From: Spirochaetaceae bacterium
Lineage (GTDB): Bacteria; Spirochaetota; Spirochaetia; SZUA-6; Bin103
Assembly: GCA_028818385.1 (NCBI GenBank)
Contig: JAPPNY010000080.1
Span: forward strand, 1-22,520
Direction of reading: 5' to 3'
Length of the DNA stretch: 22,520 nt
How positions within the stretch are numbered: position 1 is the first letter of the stretch; each line of letters starts with the position of its first letter. Under the pieces are notes generated by a model. It searched no databases. It was not told the origin of the DNA and saw only the letters and a list, made by a program, of their open reading frames with translations. Positions 1-7,795 of this stretch are shown in pieces. Position numbers and translations under genes: made by a program.

Positions 1-1
1 G

Positions 2-121
2 CTGATCGAGGGTTCCGCCCCGACCAACGGACCCGAGCGTGGGATCGTCCTGTGCGGGAGCCCGGTCTACTGGACCCGCGCGCGGCAACGGGGTAGGCTC
101 CGTCCTTCACCCGCGTGTTGA
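2..121 (+). CDS. C-terminal end of a truncated gene, possibly a LacI-type regulator
   Basis: The frame starting at base 2 is open from the window edge to a TGA at 119-121 and encodes about 39 residues. Its first 27 codons end almost always in G or C, as the real genes here do, while the other two frames do not look coding. The peptide begins LIEGSAPTNGPERGIVLCG and continues SPVYWTRA. This resembles the last strand of LacI/GalR regulators, where a 'LIEG...P...IVL..PLV.R' pattern is usual. A LacI-type regulator just upstream of a sugar-binding-protein gene is a common arrangement and would make it the local repressor. The family assignment rests on a short weak motif. That it is the 3' end of a gene lying mostly outside the window is more secure. 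Confidence 0.4.
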   Translation: MIEGSAPTNGPERGIVLCGSPVYWTRARQRGRLRPSPAC

Positions 122-137
122 GGGACCGTCACCGACC

Positions 138-148
138 GCGTGTCACGC
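138..148. promoter_or_regulatory. Possible operator upstream of the first importer
   Basis: The bases GCGTG-T-CACGC form a perfect 5-bp inverted repeat around one central base, about 44 bp before the binding-protein start. Position and symmetry fit an operator for a dimeric repressor such as the possible LacI-type protein upstream. The repeat is short and could be chance in GC-rich DNA. I found no convincing -35/-10 pair in the same spacer. Confidence 0.2.
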
Positions 149-191
149 TCTCGCCTGCGCGGGCAGAACGCATCGGACACGGAGGATGAAC

Positions 192-1892
192 ATGCACAAG
201 CGATCAAGCAACGTCGCGGCCGTAATGGCCCTGTTGGCGCTCTGGCTCGTGCCGTCGATGGCATTTGCCGAAGGGCAGGCGGAGGGTGCCGCGGACCAGC
301 CGATGGAAATCACCTGGCAGTTGCGCGAGGAGACCTCCTACGCGGCGCAGGTGGCGGAGGAGATCTTCAACGTCCGCATCCTCGGCAACGGCATCTGGAA
401 CAACGACCGGGAGAAGATCGACCTGATGTTCGCCGCCGGCGAGGCTCCCGAGGTCTTCTCGGCCGGCGACGACCAGTTCCACTACCGCGACGGGCTGACC
501 CGCGAGATCCCGCTGGCGATGATCCAGGAGCACGCGCCGCTGCATTACCAGTGGATGCTCGACCACCCCATCGCGCTCAACATCAGCAAGAGCCCGGACA
601 GCGACGACGCCTACGTCGCCCTGGTCGGGGTGACTATGTCGACCAACGTGCCGCTGATCGGCTTCTGGTCGACCCGCGCCGACTGGGCCGAGAACGTCGG
701 GCACCCGATTCCGGATTACTACGAGACGCGCTGGAAGGTCAGCACCGAGACCGACCGCACCTGGTTCGTGCCGGCCAACCTCACGCTCGACTGGATGGAG
801 GAGCTGATGGTGCTCTATCGGGACGGCGATCCCGACGGCAACGGCAAGATCGACACCATTCCGGCGAGCGCGTCCAACGTCATCCCCTGGAGCTTCACCA
901 CCCTTTTCGGCGCCTTCGGCCTGCCGATGTACTCGATCACGGTGGGCACCGGCGGCGTGGCCAACTACCAGGACGAGAACGGCGAGCTGGTGCTGCAGCC
1001 GGTTTCACCCCGCTACAAGAAGCTCCTGGCCCACTTGGCCGACTGGTACGCCAAGGATCTCATCGACAAGGAGTTCCCGACCATGAGCCGCCAGGACCAG
1101 TGGCAGAAGGACATGGCCGGCATCGTCGGGGTGCAGTTCATGAGCAACTCCACCTACGTGAACCCGACGTTGGAGCGGCCGCCCAACCACGCGACCCTGG
1201 AAGAGGTCGCGGCCGGCGCCAGCGTGGCGATGATGCCGCCGCCGATCGGTCCCGAGGGCTATCAGGGCGTGCAGGTCTACCAGGCGCACTCGCCGATCAG
1301 CAACTGGGCCTCGCTCAAGATCCGCCACGACGTGAGCGACGAGAAGCTGGCCAAGATCCTGCAGATCTGGGACTGGCGCCAGCATGACCCGGAGGGCTGG
1401 ATGATCAGCCAGTTCGGCAAGGAAGGCGTGCACTTCACCTGGTCCGGCGAGGCGGGCAACTCGAAGCCGGTCCGCGTGACGGAGGAAGACGTCGTGGCGA
1501 ACCACCCGGACGAGCCCAAGCTCGGCCGGTTCTTCCACTATCCGTACGGATATCACATGGACATGATCCGCTGGATCTATTCGCCGCAGTTCGTCCAGAT
1601 CTGGGACAACTGGTTCGCCCCCGGACACTCCGAGTACTACCACACGCGACCGTACAAGTGGGACCTGTTCACGGAGACCGAGATGAAGGCGATCGCCGAT
1701 CGCCAGGGCGAGGGGCTGAACACGCTCGCCAACGAGTTCTTCATGCGGGTGGTGACCGGGCAGGTCGACCTGGACGCCGAGTGGGACGCCTACGTGGCGC
1801 GCTGGATGGCCGAGGGCGGCGACCAGGTGTACGAGGCGATGCAGAACTCGATCATCATCGAGGCGCTGCACGAAGGCCGCATCGAATACTGA
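192..1892 (+). CDS. ABC transporter extracellular sugar-binding protein (LplA-like)
   Basis: This is a 566-residue periplasmic solute-binding protein that would capture an oligosaccharide or similar solute and deliver it to the two permeases downstream. The N-terminus (MHKRSSN, then a hydrophobic run ending PSMAFA) is a type I signal peptide, with likely cleavage after AFA at residue 26. There is no lipobox Cys. Around residues 213-222 the sequence DPDGNGKIDTIP is a calcium-binding-like loop found in many LplA-type binding proteins. The length of about 550 residues also fits that family rather than the 420-residue class. The start at 192 is chosen because GGAGG at 181-185 lies 6 bases upstream. 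The ATG at 186 directly abuts that ribosome site, and the ATG at 39 gives an implausible leader. Two LplB/LplC-type permeases follow, but no ATPase. The true ligand is unknown. Confidence 0.88.
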   Translation: MHKRSSNVAAVMALLALWLVPSMAFAEGQAEGAADQPMEITWQLREETSYAAQVAEEIFNVRILGNGIWNNDREKIDLMFAAGEAPEVFSAGDDQFHYRDGLTREIPLAMIQEHAPLHYQWMLDHPIALNISKSPDSDDAYVALVGVTMSTNVPLIGFWSTRADWAENVGHPIPDYYETRWKVSTETDRTWFVPANLTLDWMEELMVLYRDGDPDGNGKIDTIPASASNVIPWSFTTLFGAFGLPMYSITVGTGGVANYQDENGELVLQPVSPRYKKLLAHLADWYAKDLIDKEFPTMSRQDQWQKDMAGIVGVQFMSNSTYVNPTLERPPNHATLEEVAAGASVAMMPPPIGPEGYQGVQVYQAHSPISNWASLKIRHDVSDEKLAKILQIWDWRQHDPEGWMISQFGKEGVHFTWSGEAGNSKPVRVTEEDVVANHPDEPKLGRFFHYPYGYHMDMIRWIYSPQFVQIWDNWFAPGHSEYYHTRPYKWDLFTETEMKAIADRQGEGLNTLANEFFMRVVTGQVDLDAEWDAYVARWMAEGGDQVYEAMQNSIIIEALHEGRIEY

Positions 1893-1912
1893 TTCGCTAC
1901 TTCGCCTGGCAC

Positions 1913-1943
1913 GAAGGGGATGGGCCGCCGGTCCATCCCCTTC
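1913..1943 (+). promoter_or_regulatory. Intercistronic stem-loop between binding protein and permease
   Basis: GAAGGGGATGG (1913-1923) and CCATCCCCTTC (1933-1943) form a perfect 11-bp stem with a loop of about 9 bases, 20 bases after the binding-protein stop. No T-tract follows, so it is not a classical terminator. In other sugar importers (malE-malF is the known example) such structures protect the upstream message and lower permease expression. That role here is inferred. The stem also covers the ATG at 1920, arguing against that codon as the permease start. Confidence 0.6.
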
Positions 1944-1970
1944 CGCTCTAGGCTCCCGGGATTGAGGCCG

Positions 1971-2918
1971 ATGCGGGCATCCGCGGTCGACATACAGATA
2001 CGCGACAACCTGCGGCGCGAGCGATGGAGCCGCGTGCGGCGCATGCGGCTGCTCTACCTGTCGATGCTGCCCGCGCTGCTGCTGCTGCTCGTCTTCAACT
2101 ACCTTCCGATGTACGGCATCGTCATCGCGTTCAAGAACTTCCAGGCAAGCCGCGGCATCCTGGGCAGCCCCTGGAACAACTTCGAGAACTTCGAGTTTCT
2201 GTTCGGCAGCTTCCAGTTCCAGCGGGTCATGCGCAACACCGTCATCATCAGCGTGCAGCGCATCGTGTTCGGCTTTCCGGCGCCGATCCTGCTGGCCCTG
2301 ATCATCAACGAGTTCGCCAACTCCTGGTGGAAGAAGGGAATCCAGTCGATCACCTACCTCCCCCACTTCATTTCCTGGGTCGTGATGGCCGGCATCCTGG
2401 TGGAGATACTGTCACCGCAGCGCGGCATCATCGGGTACCTGTACACGGTGCTCGGCAGGGACGCGCCGCTGCTGCTCACCAACCAGAACGTCTTCCGGCC
2501 GATTCTGATCGCCACCGACGTCTGGAAGGAGGTGGGGTGGGGCTCGGTGATCTACCTGGCGGCGATCTCCTCTATCGATCCGACCATGTACGACGTGGCA
2601 CGGATCGACGGCGCCGGGCGGGTGCGGCAGGCCACCGCCATCACGCTGCCGTCGCTGCTGCCGGTGATCACCATCCTGTTCATCCTGCGGCTGAGCTACA
2701 TTCTCGATGCCGGGTTCGAGCAGATCTTCAACCTGTACAACCCGCTCGTGTACGAGGTCGCCGACATCATCGACACCTACGTGTACCGGGTCGGCATCCT
2801 CTCGCAGGAATTCGAGTTCGCCACCGCCGCCGGCCTGTTCAAGAACGTCGTCGGGGTCGCGCTGATCGTGCTGGTCAACGCCGTGATCCGGCGTTTCAGC
2901 GACCACGGAATCTGGTGA
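1971..2918 (+). CDS. ABC transporter permease, LplB-like
   Basis: This is a 315-residue inner-membrane permease of the carbohydrate importer. A basic cytoplasmic N-terminus is followed by the first membrane helix (LLYLSMLPALLLLLVF), then the motif NYLPMYGIVIAFKNF, which is characteristic of LplB-type permeases. About six membrane segments are visible. The cytoplasmic EAA loop, which contacts the ATPase, reads DVARIDGAGRVRQATAITLP. The start at 1971 is preceded by GAGG at a short distance. The in-frame ATG at 1920 lies inside the intercistronic stem, and the ATG at 2043 would remove the basic N-terminal tail. It pairs with the next permease to form the channel. Its substrate follows that of the binding protein and is unknown. 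Confidence 0.88.
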   Translation: MRASAVDIQIRDNLRRERWSRVRRMRLLYLSMLPALLLLLVFNYLPMYGIVIAFKNFQASRGILGSPWNNFENFEFLFGSFQFQRVMRNTVIISVQRIVFGFPAPILLALIINEFANSWWKKGIQSITYLPHFISWVVMAGILVEILSPQRGIIGYLYTVLGRDAPLLLTNQNVFRPILIATDVWKEVGWGSVIYLAAISSIDPTMYDVARIDGAGRVRQATAITLPSLLPVITILFILRLSYILDAGFEQIFNLYNPLVYEVADIIDTYVYRVGILSQEFEFATAAGLFKNVVGVALIVLVNAVIRRFSDHGIW

Positions 2919-2947
2919 TGGCGGCGCGGCGGTTCGGGACGGTCTGA
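2918..2947 (+). other. Nine-codon mini-ORF linking the two permease genes
   Basis: The permease stop TGA (2916-2918) overlaps an ATG (2918-2920) as TGATG. That ATG opens a nine-codon frame encoding MAARRFGTV and closes with TGA at 2945-2947, one base before the ATG of the next permease at 2949. The second permease has no clear ribosome-binding site, so re-initiating ribosomes could be passed along by this chain. It may also be coincidence, and a functional peptide is unlikely. Confidence 0.25.
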
Positions 2948-2948
2948 G

Positions 2949-3917
2949 ATGGCCAAGCAGATGATCGACCAGGGGCTGGTCGAGGTCGACATCGGCGGCG
3001 CGCGCGTGCGCCGCGTGTTCGGCTACCAGCGCCAGACGGCGGGGGAGATCGCCTTCAAGGCGGCGGCGTCGGTGGTGCTGCTCCTGCTCGCCCTGACCTT
3101 TCTCTACCCCTTCTGGTTCACGATCATCCTGTCCTTTTCCGGCTTCAACGACGCGCTGACGCTGGGTCTGCACATCTGGCCGAGCGAATGGAAATTGGAA
3201 GCCTACGAGTTCGTGTTCACCGAGAACGTGATGGCGGTCGCCTACTTCAATTCGATCGTCCGCACCGCCGTGGGGGGCGCGCTCACCGTGGTGGTCACGT
3301 TGATGGTGGCCTACCCGCTGTCCAAGAAGAACCTGCCGGGACGCACCGGGATCACCATCTATATCCTGATCACGATTTTCTTCTCCGGCGGGTTGATCCC
3401 GACCTATCTGCTGATCCGTTCGCTGGGACTGCTCGACAGGTTCATCGTCCTCATCCTGCCGATGCTGGCGGTCGGCTTTTACATTCTCATCGTCCGCAAC
3501 TTCCTGATGACCATCGACATCGCCTACGAGGAGTCGGCGCTGATCGACGGAGCCAACTACCTGGAGGTCCTGTTCCGTGTGATCATGCCGCTGGCCAAGC
3601 CGGTGATGGCGGTGGTCTTCCTGTGGGCGGCGGTCCGCCACTGGAATGCCTGGTTCGACTGGCTGATCTACATGAAGAGCGATTCCAAGCTCGTGCTGCA
3701 GATGATCCTGCGGCGGCTGCTGATCAAGGAGCGTGAGCTGCTGGAGCAGGTCATCGAGTTCGGCGACCCGGGGGACTTCACCAACCAGCAGCGCCTGCCT
3801 CCCGAGGCGCTGAAGGCGGCCACGACCCTGATCACGATCGGGCCGATCATCCTGCTGTACCCGTTCCTGCAGCGCTACTTCATCAAGGGCATCTTCATCG
3901 GCTCGCTCAAGGGCTGA
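2949..3917 (+). CDS. ABC transporter permease, LplC-like
   Basis: This is a 322-residue inner-membrane permease, the second channel half of the first importer. A cytoplasmic N-terminal tail of about 35 residues precedes the first helix, which runs into LTFLYPFWFTIILSFSG. This is followed by the FFSGGLIPTYLLIRSLGLLD region, typical of LplC/YtcP-type permeases. The EAA loop reads EESALIDGANYLEVLFRVIM and then PLAKP. The C-terminus (RYFIKGIFIGSLKG) matches the conserved end of this family. The gene starts 30 bases after the LplB-like gene without a strong ribosome site. Its 3' end overlaps the convergent Asp-box gene by 11 bases. No ATP-binding gene follows, so a shared ATPase encoded elsewhere is presumably used. 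Confidence 0.9.
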   Translation: MAKQMIDQGLVEVDIGGARVRRVFGYQRQTAGEIAFKAAASVVLLLLALTFLYPFWFTIILSFSGFNDALTLGLHIWPSEWKLEAYEFVFTENVMAVAYFNSIVRTAVGGALTVVVTLMVAYPLSKKNLPGRTGITIYILITIFFSGGLIPTYLLIRSLGLLDRFIVLILPMLAVGFYILIVRNFLMTIDIAYEESALIDGANYLEVLFRVIMPLAKPVMAVVFLWAAVRHWNAWFDWLIYMKSDSKLVLQMILRRLLIKERELLEQVIEFGDPGDFTNQQRLPPEALKAATTLITIGPIILLYPFLQRYFIKGIFIGSLKG

Positions 3918-5100
3918 GCCGGTACCGCCAGGCGTCGCCGCGCATGTGGCCGGCAGCGTCCACCCAGAGCCGCGTCATGCGCAGGATCAGGTCGTCGCCG
4001 GTGCGTTCCTGGTGCACCTCGAAGTTGCGCAGGCGCACGGGCGCGGGGTCGTCGTCGCGCCAGGTGTCGATCTCGGTGACGCTGTCGCGGATCAGCAGGA
4101 AGCTGTCCGGGTCCACCTCGCCTGCGACCAGCGGATAGTCCGGACCGTTGCCCTCGGGGTTCTCTTCGCACAGGTTGCCGATCCAGTAGTAGCGGCCGTT
4201 CGAGTGCGGCACGATCGTGGAGTAGGAGGCGGGCGAGTGGAACGGCGTGCCGTCGGTCCAGGTCCAGGGCTCGATGCGGCTCCAGGTAAGGCAGCCGTCG
4301 TCGGAGGTGCAGTACCACTTGTGACCCGGCAGTGACGGATTGCCGGCGTTGCTGCCGCGCATCACCATCAGGAAGCGCCCGTCCGGCATCTCGGCGACCG
4401 CCCCCTCGCTGACCCCGCGGGTGGAGACGTCGGGCTCCAGGATGACGCGCTCGCCGACTTCCCATCGCAGCCGCCTGCCGGGCTGCCAGGTACCGATCAG
4501 GACCATGATCTCGTGAAAGGAGAGCGCGCCCGGCGGACAGAACAGCGTGCCGTCGGGTTGCAGGCGGGTGATCTGCACGGGAAGGATCAGGCGCCCGGCG
4601 CGGTCGAAGAACGGCACGTTGGCGAAGTGGACGGCGTTATGGCCGGTCCACACCGCCTGCAGCGGATGGGAGGGATCGTATTCCTCTCCCTCCTGGATGA
4701 TCCGGTCCTCGAACAGCCAGGTAAGCCCGTCGTCGTCCGAGACGCGGTAGGTGGCGAAGGTGGAGGAGAGCGCTTCCAGCATGTGGTCTGTCGGCATCAC
4801 CGAGGTGCCGTTGAGCGCCACCACCAGCCCGCTGCCCGGATCGGTCACCAGCGTGCCGTAGCCGGTCCGTACCGTGCCGGCCGGGGTGAGATGGCTGACC
4901 TGGTAGGGGTGGTCCTCCGACCACGTGGCTCCGTCGTCGTCGGAGTAGCTCAGGCGCAGCAGGTCGTAGATGTCGTTGCCGATCTCGCTGAAGCGCTGCC
5001 GGAGCAGCTTGGGCTCATGCGCGGAGCGGTAGCCGACGGTCTCGTAGGCGGCGGCGACATCGCTGCCGCGGTAGCTCAGGGTCCGTTCGCTGACGGTCAT
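3907..5100 (-). CDS. Asp-box (sialidase-fold) protein, tandem copy 2
   Basis: This 397-residue protein is predicted to fold as a sialidase-type beta-propeller. Asp-box motifs (S-x-D-x-G-x-T-W) occur at about residues 53-60 (SDDDGATW), 121-128 (SDDDGLTW) and 266-273 (SDDGCLTW, where the consensus Gly is Cys). No signal peptide is visible, so it is probably cytoplasmic. I see no FRIP motif or complete sialidase arginine triad. Automated pipelines would call it exo-alpha-sialidase, but the substrate is open. The start at 5100 is chosen because GGGAGG lies 6 bases upstream, and it matches the N-terminus of the paralogue transcribed just before it. The upstream gene ends 19 bases earlier, so the two are co-transcribed. 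Its 3' end overlaps the convergent permease by 11 bases. Confidence 0.85.
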   Translation of the reverse strand: MTVSERTLSYRGSDVAAAYETVGYRSAHEPKLLRQRFSEIGNDIYDLLRLSYSDDDGATWSEDHPYQVSHLTPAGTVRTGYGTLVTDPGSGLVVALNGTSVMPTDHMLEALSSTFATYRVSDDDGLTWLFEDRIIQEGEEYDPSHPLQAVWTGHNAVHFANVPFFDRAGRLILPVQITRLQPDGTLFCPPGALSFHEIMVLIGTWQPGRRLRWEVGERVILEPDVSTRGVSEGAVAEMPDGRFLMVMRGSNAGNPSLPGHKWYCTSDDGCLTWSRIEPWTWTDGTPFHSPASYSTIVPHSNGRYYWIGNLCEENPEGNGPDYPLVAGEVDPDSFLLIRDSVTEIDTWRDDDPAPVRLRNFEVHQERTGDDLILRMTRLWVDAAGHMRGDAWRYRLSP

Positions 5101-5119
5101 GTCAGGCCTCCCTTCGTAC

Positions 5120-6400
5120 CTACAACCGGAGCCGGTAGTGATAGGCGTCGGCGCTCCAGACGTCGCGACCGCCGCCCCTGGCGCCAAGGCGTGTCAGGTA
5201 GAGCTCCAGGTCGCGCGTCTCTCGGTTCTCCAGCAGGCTGAAGTTGGTGAGCTGCAGGGTGTCGGCATCGTGCTCGGGATCGCGCCGGTCGATCACGGTG
5301 ACGGTGTCGCGCTTGAGCGCGACGCGCTGTTCGTCGACCTCCGCGATCTGCAGCGGGTGGCGCGGACCGTTGGCTTCTGCCGGCCGCTCGGCGATGTTGA
5401 GCACGCAGTACAGCTTGCCGGTCACCGATGCCCGGATGGTCTTGCCGAAGGTCGCCGGCGAATAGAACTGCCCGCCGTCGTCGTAGCGCAGGTCGCGGAT
5501 GGGGGTCCAGGTCAGGCCGCCGTCGGACGAGGTCGAGCACCACTTCCGGCCGGGGCACTCCAGGGGGTCGAGCCCGGCGTTGGAGCCGCGCATGATCAGC
5601 AGCAGCCGGCCGTCGGACAGCTCGCTCAGATCGAGCTCGACCAGTCCGCGCGTGGAGGTGCGCCGCGGCAGGAAGATCGGCTGCGAGGTCTGCCAGCGGT
5701 AGTCGCCGGCCGCCGCGTCCCAGCGGCCGACGAAGCAGATGACGCCCGCGACACAGCCTTCCCGGTAGGTGTTGGGGAACACCACCGGGATTTTCTCGTC
5801 CTCGGCGTCCCGGTACGGGACCGGAACCGTGGCGCTGATCACGACGGTCCCATTGCTCGTGACGAGCGGGCGGCCGACGTACATCTCGTTGCGCCGGAAG
5901 AAGGTCTCGTTGCCCCAGTCCTCGGGATCGAAGTCCGGCCCGGATTCGTACTTGAGCAGGCGCGCGTCGCCCCAGGTGCGGCCGTCGTCGGCCGACAACT
6001 GGTAGAAGCCGTGATCGGCGAAGCGCCGCTCGCCGGTCCAGAGCAGGTGCAGCGCCTCCCGCGGATCGCCGCGCAGCAGGCGCTGGAATACCGGCTTGAT
6101 CAGCATGCCGGACACCGGATCGTAGGGCCCCGTGCCGCGCTGGCTGGCGCCGCCGGACTCCGTCACGTCGCCCTGCCGCGGCCGCTCCTCGTACAGGAGC
6201 TCCCAGTCGCTCCACGTCTTGCCGTTGTCCTGCGACTCTCGGCTGCGCGCCCGGTAGTTCCAGTCGGACGAATTGACCAGCGCCCTCGTCTCCTCCAGCC
6301 GCAGCCCCTGGCCGATGTAGGACACGGAGCAACTCACCGCCACCCGTTCCTGGCCCGAGGTCGCGTACCGCTCGCGCTCGACCTCGCAGATGGGTGTCAT
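5120..6400 (-). CDS. Asp-box (sialidase-fold) protein, tandem copy 1
   Basis: This 426-residue protein is paralogous to the gene that follows it. Asp boxes lie at residues 56-63 (SQDNGKTW), 136-143 (SADDGRTW) and 291-298 (SSDGGLTW). The block LSDGRLLLIMRGSNAG near residues 261-276 matches MPDGRFLMVMRGSNAG in the neighbour, and the C-terminal thirds align throughout. There is no signal peptide, suggesting a cytoplasmic role on imported material. An in-frame TGA two codons upstream of the ATG at 6400 fixes the start region. No ribosome-binding site is seen, so translation may depend on upstream coupling. The product is usually annotated as a sialidase family protein, and glycan hydrolysis is plausible but unproven. 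Confidence 0.85.
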   Translation of the reverse strand: MTPICEVERERYATSGQERVAVSCSVSYIGQGLRLEETRALVNSSDWNYRARSRESQDNGKTWSDWELLYEERPRQGDVTESGGASQRGTGPYDPVSGMLIKPVFQRLLRGDPREALHLLWTGERRFADHGFYQLSADDGRTWGDARLLKYESGPDFDPEDWGNETFFRRNEMYVGRPLVTSNGTVVISATVPVPYRDAEDEKIPVVFPNTYREGCVAGVICFVGRWDAAAGDYRWQTSQPIFLPRRTSTRGLVELDLSELSDGRLLLIMRGSNAGLDPLECPGRKWCSTSSDGGLTWTPIRDLRYDDGGQFYSPATFGKTIRASVTGKLYCVLNIAERPAEANGPRHPLQIAEVDEQRVALKRDTVTVIDRRDPEHDADTLQLTNFSLLENRETRDLELYLTRLGARGGGRDVWSADAYHYRLRL

Positions 6401-6530
6401 GTGTCAGTCGATCCGCAATGTACACCACGATCTGGCGCAGGTCCTCGATGCTCCCGACCCGCCCCAACTGCGCCAGCAACGGCACCAGCCGCCGCAATAC
6501 CGGCCAGCTCGCCAGGTGCGCTGCCATCAT
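6401..6530 (-). pseudogene. Coding-like remnant or unrecognised small ORF
   Basis: An ATG at 6530, 21 bases after the hydrolase stop, opens a frame of about 43 codons with strongly G/C-ending codons and a protein-like helical sequence (for example VLRRLVPLLAQLGRVGSIED). The frame has no stop before the next gene and then runs on as a meaningless shadow of the Asp-box gene, in a different frame. This is what a partial deletion or frameshifted fusion would leave. The alternative is a small gene whose stop was lost. I do not recognise the family. Confidence 0.25.
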
Positions 6531-6551
6531 CGCTTCTCGGCTTGGAGAGAC

Positions 6552-7751
6552 TTACCTCCCGTTCAGCGTCCGCACGAGCCACGGCACGGCCACCGCGTGC
6601 TTGAAGTTGTGGTTGGGCACGTCCACGTTGGCGTAGGTGAAGTACTCCTCCATGGTCAGCCCCTCCGGGATCTCGTCGTCGTCGTGGATCCGGGCGGCGG
6701 CGTCGGCGTACCGCGGGTAGTGGTGGATCGCAAGCAGGTGACTCGACCCGCGTTGCCGGTACGCCCCGCGGACCTGGTCCAGATGCTGCCTGGCACCGCC
6801 CTCGGTCATGATCAGCGGCCGGCCGGCCAGCGAGCTCAGCAGGTCCGGGAAGTCGAACCACCTGAACATGCCGGGCACCACGTGCCACAGCGGGTCCACG
6901 TCGCGCCACTGCCCGTCGCGCGGCAGCCCGAGTACCACGTGGCGCTGACGCACGTGGCAGAGGAAGTCGTTGAACACCAGCGCGGCCAGGGTCGGATCCA
7001 GCACGGCCATGCACATCGCCGGCTCCGTGCCGAGAGAATGACCGCTCACCGCCACCCGCCCGGCATCGACGAACGGCAGCGAGCGCAGCCACGCCAGCAC
7101 GTGCAGCTTCTGCGACACGGTCAGCTCCACGTAGCTGCGTCCCAGCCGGATGAGCTGCGCGGTGAGCTTCACCCGGCCGCTGTTCGGCGGCACCCCGGCA
7201 GGGAGCAGATCCAGCTCGCCGATGCCGGGGTTGTCCAGCGTCACCGCCACCAGTCCCGCCCTGGCGTAGTACCAGGCCATGCGGTTGGCCACCGGATGCC
7301 GGTTGGGCGGCTGCTCCGGCCGCAGCTCCGGTTCGCCGGCCAGCAGCTCCTTGCTGGAGGCCGAACCGGGAAAGCACATGACCGCGGCGCCGGGCCGGGC
7401 AGCATCGACCGTGTCCGGCACCAGCATGAGCAGCGGCACCACCGACCCCGGCTCCGGATACGCCTCCCACTTCTCCAGGCGGTAGCCGTCACGCCGCTCG
7501 GACCACAGGCGGACCGGCGGGGGAACGGGCGGCGGCGCCGCGCCCGGGGCGATCAGCTCGGGCGGCAGCGCCAGCAGATCGGCGAGCTTCTCGCGTACCC
7601 GTTGCCGCCACTCCGTGAACCCGGCGTCGTCCAGTCCCGCGCGGTAGGCCAGCCTGCCGGTAGTGGTGCGCAGCAGATGCTGGCAGAACGCCATGGTGGT
7701 CGCGTGGCGGCCGTCGCCGCGAGCAACCGGGTACCGTGCTTCGTCGCTCAT
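6552..7751 (-). CDS. Alpha/beta hydrolase (esterase, acetyl-xylan-esterase-like)
   Basis: This 399-residue soluble hydrolase has the nucleophile elbow GHSLG in the context VAVSGHSLGTEP, placing the catalytic Ser near residue 239. A His near the C-terminus in PNHNFKHAVAVPWL is the likely general base. In the usual acid position the strand reads PLIMTEGG, so the acid may be Glu rather than Asp. The pattern and length resemble the abhydrolase/acetyl-xylan-esterase group, which removes acyl groups from sugars or cleaves other esters. There is no signal peptide. The ATG at 7751 is chosen. A GTG at 7760 would add three residues. Neither has a ribosome site, and a -10-like TATAGT lies so close that the message may be leaderless. 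It is probably first in an operon with the two Asp-box genes. Confidence 0.82.
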   Translation of the reverse strand: MSDEARYPVARGDGRHATTMAFCQHLLRTTTGRLAYRAGLDDAGFTEWRQRVREKLADLLALPPELIAPGAAPPPVPPPVRLWSERRDGYRLEKWEAYPEPGSVVPLLMLVPDTVDAARPGAAVMCFPGSASSKELLAGEPELRPEQPPNRHPVANRMAWYYARAGLVAVTLDNPGIGELDLLPAGVPPNSGRVKLTAQLIRLGRSYVELTVSQKLHVLAWLRSLPFVDAGRVAVSGHSLGTEPAMCMAVLDPTLAALVFNDFLCHVRQRHVVLGLPRDGQWRDVDPLWHVVPGMFRWFDFPDLLSSLAGRPLIMTEGGARQHLDQVRGAYRQRGSSHLLAIHHYPRYADAAARIHDDDEIPEGLTMEEYFTYANVDVPNHNFKHAVAVPWLVRTLNGR

Positions 7752-7758
7752 GTCAGTC

Positions 7759-7768
7759 ACTATACAAT
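7759..7768. promoter_or_regulatory. Overlapping divergent -10-like elements
   Basis: Between the hydrolase and the PhyH gene, which start 45 bp apart, lies one AT-rich block, ACTATACAAT. Read on the minus strand it contains TATAGT (7764-7759), about 7 bases before the hydrolase ATG. Read on the plus strand it contains TACAAT (7763-7768), about 20 bases before the PhyH ribosome site. Neither has a good -35 box. The assignment rests on position and base composition only. Confidence 0.3.
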
Positions 7769-7795
7769 TCGGATGCTCATCATCGGAGGAAGTTC

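Noticed and set aside
39..191. Longer start of the first binding protein at 39
   Set aside because: It would add an Arg/Pro-rich leader before a good signal peptide, whereas GGAGG is correctly spaced for the ATG at 192.
1913..1943. Rho-independent terminator after the first binding protein
   Set aside because: The stem is strong but no T-tract follows, and the permease genes downstream clearly belong to the same operon.
1920..1970. LplB-like permease start at 1920
   Set aside because: The codon lies inside the perfect intercistronic stem and the extra residues are not membrane-protein-like; 1971 is preferred.
1005..2366. Long open frame on the minus strand opposite the first importer
   Set aside because: It is antisense to clear binding-protein and permease genes and its translation is low-complexity His/Asp/Arg-rich, typical of GC-rich shadows.
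5097..6400. Continuation of the frame opened at 6530 through the Asp-box gene
   Set aside because: The translation becomes Arg/Ala-rich without domains, while the other frame encodes a clear Asp-box protein. Only the first 43 codons look real.
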